From an uncultured Draconibacterium sp. (lineage in GTDB: Bacteria > Bacteroidota > Bacteroidia > Bacteroidales > Prolixibacteraceae): a stretch of 64,000 nt of DNA. Under the pieces are notes generated by a model that had not been told where the DNA came from, did no database searches, and saw only the letters and a program-made list of their open reading frames with translations. Of this stretch, positions 54,003-64,000 are shown piece by piece (the first letter of the stretch is position 1; each line of letters begins with the position of its first letter). The stretch covers positions 62,001 to 126,000 of the forward strand of contig NZ_CAJXTC010000013.1 of the NCBI RefSeq assembly GCF_913060805.1, in the 5' to 3' direction. A program made the translations under genes and the position numbers.

Positions 54003-54635
54003 TTATAGTTCAGTCAGTACATTCAACGAAACCAAATGCTCAATTACGCCCCATTCTTTTAAAAACCAATTGTCCTCGTCGATGTAAAACGAGCTGATGG
54101 AAGAATTATTTATGGAGAATGAACGTGGCTCATTCAGGCTTAAATTAAAGGTTCGATACATCATCATTTCCAACACCAAACCATGCGAAACAATCAGTAC
54201 TTTATGATCCTTATACTTACGGGCAATAGCTTCAATTTCCGAGGTTACGCGATCATACATTTGCTCAATGCTTTCGCCACCGGGAACCACAAATTCGGGA
54301 TTCCGCTCTTTATAACACCGATATTCTTCGGGGTACATTTCTTCAATTTCAGCAAAGTCCTTTCCCTCGAAAATACCAAAAGAACGCTCGCGTAAATTCA
54401 GGTTATATTTATGCGGTAACGAAAGTTGTTTATTGATGATTTTTGCAGTTTCCACAGCGCGTTCAAGATCACTGCTAACAAGCACATCAAACTCACGTTT
54501 AGCCAGTGCTTCTGCCACAAGTTCGGCCTGCGTAATCCCGTTTTCAGAAAGCTTACTGTTACGCTGCCCTTGTATGCGTTTCTGCACATTCCACATCGTT
54601 TCTCCGTGTCGTATAATTGTAATTTCTGTAGCCAT
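54003..54635 (-). CDS. Histidine phosphatase (phosphoglycerate mutase-like)
   Basis: 210-residue cytoplasmic enzyme of the histidine phosphatase superfamily. The catalytic RHG motif is in EITIIRHGETMWNVQKRIQG (about 4-23), with RIQGQRNSKLSENG following. The acid residue lies in RSFGIFEGKDFAEIEEMYPE (about 84-103) and the second histidine in VLIVSHGLVLEMMMYRTF (about 143-160). It resembles GpmB/CobC-type phosphatases; the substrate is unknown. No cobalamin genes are near, so CobC is not favoured. Confidence 0.88.
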   Translation of the reverse strand: MATEITIIRHGETMWNVQKRIQGQRNSKLSENGITQAELVAEALAKREFDVLVSSDLERAVETAKIINKQLSLPHKYNLNLRERSFGIFEGKDFAEIEEMYPEEYRCYKERNPEFVVPGGESIEQMYDRVTSEIEAIARKYKDHKVLIVSHGLVLEMMMYRTFNLSLNEPRSFSINNSSISSFYIDEDNWFLKEWGVIEHLVSLNVLTEL

Positions 54636-54704
54636 TTCTTATTCAAATTTGTGCGAAAAATTATTATTCAATTATCAATTCCTTTAGTAAAATATTACCT
54701 CTGT

Positions 54705-54762
54705 ATTACCCCCAGCCCCTAAAGGGGAGCATCGCAAGTCCCCTTTAGGGGATTTAGGGGTA
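54705..54762. repeat. Palindromic intergenic element (CCCCTAAAGGGG type)
   Basis: CCCCCAGCCCCTAAAGGGGA is mirrored by TCCCCTTTAGGGGATTTAGG. It lies between the phosphatase and flavodiiron genes, upstream of the former, and looks like a dispersed Bacteroidota intergenic repeat rather than a terminator. Confidence 0.5.
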
Positions 54763-54839
54763 TATTTAAATTTGTATAAACTAAACGCCATTGAATTAAT
54801 TACAACAATAGAATCAAGTTTATGTTATGGGTTTCCGGA

Positions 54840-54871
54840 TAAAAACAAAAAGCCACCCCGAAGAGCAGCTT
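54840..54871 (-). terminator. Terminator after the flavodiiron protein gene
   Basis: On the minus strand AGCTGCTC-TTCG-GGGTGGCT forms an 8-bp stem (with G-U pairs) capped by a UUCG tetraloop and is followed by TTTTGTTTTT. Confidence 0.75.
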
Positions 54872-54893
54872 TTGATTTATCTCACAAAATAAA

Positions 54894-56102
54894 TTAGATC
54901 TTTTCCGGAGCAGGCATTTCCAGGAGTTTATCGGCCATTGCGTCGGCCAGTTTAATCAACTCCTCCTGCGTTTGAACTTTCATATTACCTTTTTCTTCAA
55001 TTGGTTCGTAAACCATATCCCACTTAATTTTTTCGGCAAAAGTTTTCAGGTTTTTTACACCGCCGCCGTTCCACGAGTAATTACCAAAAATCCCCAGTAA
55101 GTGGTCTTTCGGCGCCATGTGCTCGATAGTTGTAAGCAGTGTTTCCACATTCGGGAACATCGCATTGTTATACGCCGCGCTACCTACAATAAATCCTTTG
55201 TATTTAAAAATGTCGTTGATAATGTACGACGAGTGCGTTTTTGAAGCATCGTAAACACGGATGTTTTTAATACCGCGCACCGCAATCTGACGGGCAATGG
55301 TTTCCGCCATTTTTTTGGTGTTTCCGTACATCGATCCGTAAACGATAACCACGCCGCGATCCAAATCGTACGAACTCCATTTATTGTAACGTTTCAAAAT
55401 CCAGTTCAGGTCGCTGCGCCAGATAGGACCGTGCGTTGCCGCAATCATTTTAATATCCAGTCCGGCCAGTTTTTTAATGGCACGCTGTGTGTGCGGACAA
55501 TATTTACCAACGATATTGGTGAAATAACGCATCACTTCCACTTCGTAGAAATCGAGGTTGATCTCGTCGTCGAAAATACCACCGTCCATTGTTCCGTAGC
55601 TACCAAAAGCATCACCCGAGAACAGAATCTGGTTGGTTTCTTCGTATGTCACCATTGTTTCAGGCCAGTGCACCATAGGAATCATCTGGAACTGCAACTT
55701 GTGTTTTCCCAGGTCGAGCACATGATCGTCGTGTACCATATGTACATTTTCAGGTTTCATGTAGTACGACTCAACAAAACCAAAAGTCTTTTTATTTCCT
55801 ACAAGCGTAATATTCGGGTAACGGTGAACGATCGCTTTTAAAGCTCCCGAGTGATCGGGTTCCATGTGGTTTATGATCAGGTAATCCACCTCGCGGTCGC
55901 CAATAATCTCTTCAATGGCATCAAGGTAATCGTCGATAAAAGCACGCTCAACGGTATCAACCAGTGCGATCTTTTCATCAACAATCAAATAACTGTTATA
56001 CGAAACCCCGTGCGGGATTGGCCAGATGTTCTCAAACAAGTGAGTACGGCGGTCGTTAAATCCCAAATAATAAATATCTTCTGCAAGATTTACTTGTAGC
56101 AT
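54894..56102 (-). CDS. fprA: A-type flavodiiron protein (O2/NO reductase)
   Basis: Soluble enzyme that reduces O2 to water, or NO to N2O, protecting anaerobic metabolism. The 402 residues consist of a metallo-beta-lactamase-like diiron domain and a flavodoxin domain. All diiron ligands are present: H79, E81, D83 (NHMEPDHSG), H145 (MVHWPETM), D164 (FSGDAFGSYG) and H224 (ATHGPIWR). The FMN-binding loop is YGSMYGNTKKMAETIA (about 255-270). There is no rubredoxin domain (class A). A TAATTTTG box lies upstream on the minus strand (56146-56139). The electron donor is not encoded next to it; a terminator follows. Confidence 0.94.
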   Translation of the reverse strand: MLQVNLAEDIYYLGFNDRRTHLFENIWPIPHGVSYNSYLIVDEKIALVDTVERAFIDDYLDAIEEIIGDREVDYLIINHMEPDHSGALKAIVHRYPNITLVGNKKTFGFVESYYMKPENVHMVHDDHVLDLGKHKLQFQMIPMVHWPETMVTYEETNQILFSGDAFGSYGTMDGGIFDDEINLDFYEVEVMRYFTNIVGKYCPHTQRAIKKLAGLDIKMIAATHGPIWRSDLNWILKRYNKWSSYDLDRGVVIVYGSMYGNTKKMAETIARQIAVRGIKNIRVYDASKTHSSYIINDIFKYKGFIVGSAAYNNAMFPNVETLLTTIEHMAPKDHLLGIFGNYSWNGGGVKNLKTFAEKIKWDMVYEPIEEKGNMKVQTQEELIKLADAMADKLLEMPAPEKI

Positions 56103-56537
56103 AATTTTCAGTTTTTATATCATTTTTCGAAACACGCACAAAATTAGTGAATTTCGGCTGACAGCGCATAAAATTGTTTCCTACTGCCCTTATTTAGAAC
56201 TTGGGTTAAGGGAATGTTAGGAGAGACTATGAATTGAGGGGCTGAAGGATTGAATGAGATTGCTTCGGTCGTTCCTCCCTCGCAATGCCATAGTTCGTAG
56301 GAATTACCCGGCAGCGGACAATGAAAGACTTCATTTCGGCAAAATGTATTGTTGTCCGCTGCCCAATTCTATAAAATACGTGTCATTGCGATCCGCCAGC
56401 TGGCGGAGAAGCAATCTCCCAACTGGCCATTAGTTGTGACTAATCGCTGATTTTCGCAATCTCCTTCAATCTTTATATCAATCTTTCTCCTCTATCTGAA
56501 AGAATTTTATCTTTGAAGCTGAATTCAAAATAGAACT
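56103..56537. repeat. Intergenic region with inverted copy 4 of the composite palindromic repeat
   Basis: No gene is supported. The flavodiiron promoter region (-7 box 56139-56146, minus strand) comes first. The composite element then occupies 56257-56417 in the opposite orientation to the other three copies: AGATTGCTTCGG at the left, core 56310-56363 (54 bases, GGCAGCGGACAA...TTGTCCGCTGCC) and GAAGCAATCT at the right, with an extra small hairpin CCGCCAGCTGGCGG (56392-56405). Confidence 0.75.
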
Positions 56538-57599
56538 ATGTCGATTGAACAGAAAAGCCGTGCCATGACTTTCCCGCGAGTTGGGAAATTCATTATAATA
56601 TTTTTTGCTATTGCCTTTATCCTTGTCGGAGCGCGGGGATATCAGCTATACCGCTATGTTTTTGAAGAAAATGTAAAAATCGATTATGTAATTCTGGTTA
56701 CCGAAGAAGATGACATTAAAAGCATCAGCGAGAAAATGGAATCTGACGAAGTTTTAACCAATATGAAAGCCTTTAAATGGGTGGCCAAAAAGAAAAAATA
56801 TGCCGATTACATGCGTCCGGGGCGTTACGAGTTGAAAAAAGGAATGAACACCAACGAGTTGGTGAATATGCTCCGAAGTGGTGCGCAGTCGCCGGTAGAC
56901 ATCACTTTCAACAATGTTCGTTTTAAAGAGGAACTGGCCGGAAAAGTAAGCAAATACATTAAGGCTGATTCAACTTCAATATTACAATTGTTTTCAAATG
57001 AACAACAGATTGCCGACTGGGGATTTACCGAGGAAAATTTCCGCGCTATGTTTATTCCGAATACCTACGAAATGTACTGGACAACATCGGCGGAAGAGTT
57101 TGCTCAACGTATGAAAACGGAGTACGATCGTTTTTGGAACGATACCCGCACAAAACAAGCTGCAAAAATGGGATTAACTCCTCAGCAAGTGGTTACGTTA
57201 GCCTCCATAGTTCAATCGGAAACCATAAAACCCGACGAGCTAAAAACGGTTGCCGGATTGTACATCAACCGACTGAATAAGGGTATTGCATTACAAGCTG
57301 ATCCTACCGTAAAATATGCTGTTGGCGATTACTCCATTAAACGGGTTTTGAACAAACACCTCGAAATTGATTCGCCTTACAACACGTACAAATATGCGGG
57401 TTTGCCGCCGGGGCCAATTTGTTTTCCGGAAATAACTTCGATTGATGCGGTGCTGAATTACGAAGACCACAACTACTTGTATATGTGTGCCCGCGAAGAT
57501 TTTTCGGGCTACCACAATTTCGCTAAAACGCTGAGTCAGCACAACCGGAATGCAAAAAAATACCGTGATGCGTTGAACGAACGACGCATTTATAAATAA
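56538..57599 (+). CDS. mltG: Endolytic murein transglycosylase MltG
   Basis: Inner-membrane-anchored lytic transglycosylase (YceG family) that cuts nascent peptidoglycan. The 353-residue protein has one N-terminal membrane helix (about 17-35), a LysM-like region (about 50-115, with MRPGRYELKKGMNTNELVNM) and the catalytic domain. The catalytic glutamate is E228 in LASIVQSETIKPDE; other conserved blocks are INRLNKGIALQADPTVKYA, SPYNTYKYAGLPPGPI (with N and Y of the family) and HNFAKTLSQHNRN. Length is typical. The beta-galactosidase gene follows after about 100 bases and is probably a separate unit. Confidence 0.94.
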   Translation: MSIEQKSRAMTFPRVGKFIIIFFAIAFILVGARGYQLYRYVFEENVKIDYVILVTEEDDIKSISEKMESDEVLTNMKAFKWVAKKKKYADYMRPGRYELKKGMNTNELVNMLRSGAQSPVDITFNNVRFKEELAGKVSKYIKADSTSILQLFSNEQQIADWGFTEENFRAMFIPNTYEMYWTTSAEEFAQRMKTEYDRFWNDTRTKQAAKMGLTPQQVVTLASIVQSETIKPDELKTVAGLYINRLNKGIALQADPTVKYAVGDYSIKRVLNKHLEIDSPYNTYKYAGLPPGPICFPEITSIDAVLNYEDHNYLYMCAREDFSGYHNFAKTLSQHNRNAKKYRDALNERRIYK

Positions 57600-57614
57600 G
57601 CAACAAAATCCTAA

Positions 57615-61019
<3,405 letters not shown>

Positions 61020-61046
61020 AAAAGGCAGACTTTAATCTAAACCATT

Positions 61047-61083
61047 AAAAAACCCGGCTTTGTTCCTCAAAGCCGGGTTTTCT
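61047..61083. terminator. Bidirectional terminator between the beta-galactosidase and purT genes
   Basis: AAAACCCGGCTTT (61049-61061) pairs perfectly with AAAGCCGGGTTTT (61069-61081); T residues follow on both strands. It serves the convergent genes on each side. Confidence 0.88.
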
Positions 61084-61100
61084 GTTTTTCAGTGTTTATT

Positions 61101-62291
61101 CTAAAGCTCAACAACAACTGAACTACTTGCTTTATTAGCTTTTTCACGAGCTTCTTTTACCGAGTTCGCCCGTGCCAGACAAACCCCCATGCGGCGTTCG
61201 CCTTTTACCTCAGGCTTACCAAATAAACGCAATTGCGTATCCGGATCACTCAAAACTTCTGTCAGATTTGAAAAAGCCACCTGTTTTGATTCTCCTTTTA
61301 CCATGATCACACTACTTGCCGATGGCCCGTGAAATTTGATATTTGGAATAGGCAATCCAAGAATCGCCCTAACATGCAAAGCAAATTCACTTAAATCCTG
61401 CGAAATCATCGTTACCATTCCGGTATCGTGCGGACGAGGTGAAAGTTCGCTAAAATATACTGTATCGTTTTTTACAAAAAATTCTACGCCAAACAAGCCG
61501 CGGCCGCCAAGCGCTTCCACAACAGTTTTGGCAATGTGTTGCGCTTCGGTCAATGCCTTTTCCGACATGGCTTGTGGTTGCCACGACTCCTGGTAATCGC
61601 CACCTTCCTGACGATGACCGATTGGTTCACAGAATGAAACACCCCCAACGTGACTGATCGTTAACAAAGTAATTTCGTAATCAAAATCAACAAACCCTTC
61701 AACAATTACACGGTCACTGTTTCCGCGTGCACCTTCCAGTGCGTAATTCCATGCATAGTCAATATCAGCAGCGGTTTTCACCACACTTTGTCCTTTGCCC
61801 GACGAACTCATGATCGGTTTCACCACGCAAGGAAATCCAATTTCTTCTATCGCGGCTTCAAACTCTTCTTTCGTTCCGGCAAATTTGTATGGTGAGGTAG
61901 AAAGTCCCAATTCTTCGGCAGCCAAAGTTCTGATACCTTCACGGTTCATGGTAAGTCTGGTCGCGTTTGCGGTTGGGATTACATGAAAACCTTCCTGCTC
62001 CAACTCCAACAATTTGTCGGTGGCAATGGCTTCCACTTCCGGGATGATATAATCCGGTTTTTCGGTTCTGATAATTTCAGCCAAACGTTCGCCGTCCAAC
62101 ATTGAAGCTACATAGTAACGATCGGCAACCTGCATGGCAGGCGCATTTTCGTAGCTGTCAACTGCTATCACTTCCACGCCGTAACGCTGAAATTCGATTA
62201 CCACTTCTTTTCCTAATTCACCCGATCCCAGCAAAATTACTTTTGTTGCCGACGGCGAAAATTTTGTTCCTAAAACTACCTTTGTGCTCAT
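61101..62291 (-). CDS. purT: Formate-dependent phosphoribosylglycinamide formyltransferase (GAR transformylase 2)
   Basis: ATP-grasp enzyme using formate and ATP to formylate GAR in purine synthesis. The 396 residues start with [20 protein letters not shown] (GELGKEV dinucleotide-like loop), then [20 protein letters not shown] and ATP-grasp motifs: [19 protein letters not shown] (about 152-170), [16 protein letters not shown] (about 195-210), [34 protein letters not shown] region (E and N/S metal ligands, about 260-290). It ends with the conserved [21 protein letters not shown] formate-based step suits an anaerobe. A TATTTTTG box lies upstream (62325-62318, minus strand). Confidence 0.95.
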   Translation of the reverse strand: MSTKVVLGTKFSPSATKVILLGSGELGKEVVIEFQRYGVEVIAVDSYENAPAMQVADRYYVASMLDGERLAEIIRTEKPDYIIPEVEAIATDKLLELEQEGFHVIPTANATRLTMNREGIRTLAAEELGLSTSPYKFAGTKEEFEAAIEEIGFPCVVKPIMSSSGKGQSVVKTAADIDYAWNYALEGARGNSDRVIVEGFVDFDYEITLLTISHVGGVSFCEPIGHRQEGGDYQESWQPQAMSEKALTEAQHIAKTVVEALGGRGLFGVEFFVKNDTVYFSELSPRPHDTGMVTMISQDLSEFALHVRAILGLPIPNIKFHGPSASSVIMVKGESKQVAFSNLTEVLSDPDTQLRLFGKPEVKGERRMGVCLARANSVKEAREKANKASSSVVVEL

Positions 62292-62480
62292 CCCTGTTTT
62301 TCTTTTTTTTGATGCCGCAAAAATAGATTTATTTACGAATAGACATTTCCTCTCGTTTGAAGTAAATCATTTTGCTAACATTTTATTGAAACTTAAAAGT
62401 AATCCTGCACTTAAAGAACCATAAAACGATTATGAACAAAGTGGAAACTTCATTAGTTATTTCAATATAAATAACTAACA

Positions 62481-63368
62481 ATGAAAGAAATAAAGAAAGA
62501 ACAAATCAAACAGGAGGTTTTCGACCTTTACGATGACTATGCTCACAACCGAATCGATCGCAGAAAATTTGTTGAACGACTTTCGGCCTATGCCGTTGGA
62601 GGTTTAACTGTGTCGTCGCTCATGAGTTTTATTATGCCCAACTACCAGGATAAAATTCAGATTAAAGCAGATGATGCGCGTTTAAATACAGAAACAATTG
62701 AGTACCAATCGCCAAAAGGTGGAGGAAAAATCAGTGGCCAATTATCGCGACCTACAGGCAACTCCAAAAAACTGCCCGGGATTGTGGTTGTGCACGAAAA
62801 CCGTGGTTTAAATCCTCACATTGCCGATGTTGGCAGGCGTGCGGCTTTAGCAGGGTTCATATCCGTTTCACCCGATGCACTTAGTCCGCTGGGAGGTTAT
62901 CCGGGAAATGACGATGATGGCCGCACCATGCAACGCGAACGCGACAGAGACGAAATGTTACAAGACTTTATTGCTGCATTCGATTATCTGAAATCACACC
63001 CCGAATGCGACGGAAATATCGGTGTTGTTGGTTTTTGTTTTGGCGGATGGATTTCGAATATGATGGCAGTTGAAGTCCCGGATTTAAAAGCGGCCGTGCC
63101 ATTTTATGGTGGTCAGCCTTCGGAAGAGCAAACCAAACAAATTGAAGCGCCGCTTCTGCTGCATTATGCAGAGCTGGATACACGCGTTAACGCAGGATGG
63201 CCGGACTACGAAGCAGCACTAAAAAAATACAACAAAGAATATACGGCACACATGTATCCCGGTGTAAACCACGGTTTCCATAACGACACCACTCCACGCT
63301 ACGATGAAGCGGCAGCAAAGCTCGCCTGGACCAGAACAATAGACTTTTTCAAGGAAAAATTGAGTTAG
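62481..63368 (+). CDS. Dienelactone hydrolase-family protein with Tat-like N-terminus
   Basis: 295-residue alpha/beta hydrolase. Residues 1-25 are charged and precede a twin-arginine-like DRRKFVERLSAYAVGGLTVS hydrophobic segment (about 25-45), followed by PNYQDK, so the domain is probably exported or membrane-anchored. The hydrolase domain (about 70-295) has the nucleophile cysteine in VGFCFGGWIS (about 179-188), the acid Asp in HYAELDTRV, and the histidine in VNHGFHND. LGGYPGNDDDGR is characteristic of the DLH-like group found with Tat-type leaders in Bacteroidota. Real substrate unknown. Confidence 0.87.
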   Translation: MKEIKKEQIKQEVFDLYDDYAHNRIDRRKFVERLSAYAVGGLTVSSLMSFIMPNYQDKIQIKADDARLNTETIEYQSPKGGGKISGQLSRPTGNSKKLPGIVVVHENRGLNPHIADVGRRAALAGFISVSPDALSPLGGYPGNDDDGRTMQRERDRDEMLQDFIAAFDYLKSHPECDGNIGVVGFCFGGWISNMMAVEVPDLKAAVPFYGGQPSEEQTKQIEAPLLLHYAELDTRVNAGWPDYEAALKKYNKEYTAHMYPGVNHGFHNDTTPRYDEAAAKLAWTRTIDFFKEKLS

Positions 63369-63427
63369 GAACCTGACTCTCCTCACTAATTCCGGCATAA
63401 TTTTGTTTCTTTACAAAAACGAAAATT

Positions 63428-63964
63428 ATGTCGGTTATTATTGATGGAAAATCCTATAAAACTTTTGAGACTCCACGTTTAATTCTTCGCCCTTGCGAAG
63501 AAAATGATGCCAGGTTTATTTACCAGCTATTAAATTCTGAAAAGTGGCTTCAATACATTGGCGATCGTGGTGTTTATTCTGAAGAAGAAGCACGTGCTTA
63601 CATTCGCGAAAAAATGTATCCTCAGCTAAAAAAGGAAGGCTATGGGAACTATGTAGTTATCCGGAAAACCGACAAAGCCATGATGGGCACTTGTGGACTT
63701 TTCGACCGCGATGGGCTGGAAGGTATCGATATTGGCTTTGCCTTTCTATCGGAATTTGAAGGACAGGGATATGCTTTTGAAGCTGCTGAAAAGCTTAAAA
63801 ATGTAGGCCTTGAAGAATTTAAAATAACCAACATAACTGCAATCACTGCAAAATACAATCTTCGTTCGCAACGACTATTGGAAAGACTTGGATTACGTTT
63901 TACAAAACACGTTACCCTGCCCGACGATACTGAAGAGATTATGTTCTATCGGTTGAAAGATTGA
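63428..63964 (+). CDS. GNAT-family N-acetyltransferase (RimJ/RimL type)
   Basis: 178-residue acetyltransferase. It opens with FETPRLILRPCEENDARFIY (about 13-32), typical of the RimJ/RimL group. It has IGFAFLSEFEGQGYAFEAAE (about 100-119), which carries the acetyl-CoA-binding Q/R-x-x-G-x-G/A segment (EGQGYA), and ITAKYNLRSQRLLERLGLRF (about 139-158), the usual NxxSxxxxEKxGF end block. The acceptor may be a ribosomal protein N-terminus, an amino acid or an antibiotic; not decidable. It lies 59 bases after the DLH-like gene and may be cotranscribed. Confidence 0.9.
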   Translation: MSVIIDGKSYKTFETPRLILRPCEENDARFIYQLLNSEKWLQYIGDRGVYSEEEARAYIREKMYPQLKKEGYGNYVVIRKTDKAMMGTCGLFDRDGLEGIDIGFAFLSEFEGQGYAFEAAEKLKNVGLEEFKITNITAITAKYNLRSQRLLERLGLRFTKHVTLPDDTEEIMFYRLKD

Positions 63965-64000
63965 CAAACTGATCAATTGCTAAATTGTATAATTGCCTAC

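Overview
The window reads as chromosomal DNA of a Bacteroidota member, probably a marine Marinilabiliales/Prolixibacteraceae-type organism. The family level is inferred from gene content and cannot be fixed without a search. Support for the phylum: a SusC/SusD pair; a TonB receptor with a DUF4374 partner; promoters of the TTTG-N19-TAnnTTTG type; genes with little Shine-Dalgarno signal; an A-type flavodiiron protein; a menaquinone-only quinone pathway. No rRNA, tRNA, prophage, insertion sequence or CRISPR array was seen.

Layout. 1-99 is the tail of an unidentified gene. 291-5094 is a SusC/SusD outer-membrane uptake pair ended by a strong terminator. 5208-9018 holds an FtsX-type ABC permease set between two intergenic blocks packed with dispersed repeats. 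9019-16408 (all minus strand) is an iron or metal acquisition locus: a His-rich outer-membrane protein, a TonB-dependent receptor, a DUF4374 lipoprotein, a PepSY-TM protein and a soluble diflavin reductase. 16704-27622 is mostly housekeeping: methyltransferase, AsmA/DUF748 protein, NTF2-like protein, BamA/TamA-like barrel, YfcC transporter, 2[4Fe-4S] ferredoxin, glycosyltransferase, OmpH/Skp chaperone, proline dehydrogenase and nitroreductase.

27907-33516 is a complete D-xylose module: GntR regulator, xylulokinase, xylose isomerase and sugar porter, with a 12-bp motif shared by the regulator and xylB promoters. 33584-38955 holds two superoxide dismutases, one Fe-like with a tiny winged-helix-like partner and one Mn-like, on either side of an AT-rich glycosyltransferase pair (GT2 plus a GT-C membrane protein with a TPR tail). 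A MATE pump and a Tat/lipoprotein SGNH hydrolase follow.

41566-48846 is a menaquinone cluster, all on the plus strand: hotdog thioesterase, menF, menD, menB, menA, menC, menE, mostly translationally coupled. menH and menG are not present. 48967-53913 carries an ECF sigma factor overlapping a membrane protein gene, a small membrane protein, a ZIP transporter, DUF2200 and DUF2284 proteins and a cation/proton antiporter. 54003-63964 carries a histidine phosphatase, a flavodiiron O2/NO reductase, MltG, a secreted GH2 beta-galactosidase, PurT, a dienelactone-hydrolase-like protein and a GNAT acetyltransferase.

Taken together the genes suggest an oxygen-tolerant anaerobe or facultative anaerobe that lives on plant or algal sugars (xylose, galactosides, SusCD substrates). 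No clearly new defence or mobile system was found. The most unusual material is (i) a four-copy composite palindromic repeat with a fixed 54-bp core, (ii) two very long imperfect palindromes sharing the same centre, (iii) the PepSY/diflavin-reductase pair next to a DUF4374/TonB receptor, and (iv) the shared xyl operator candidate.
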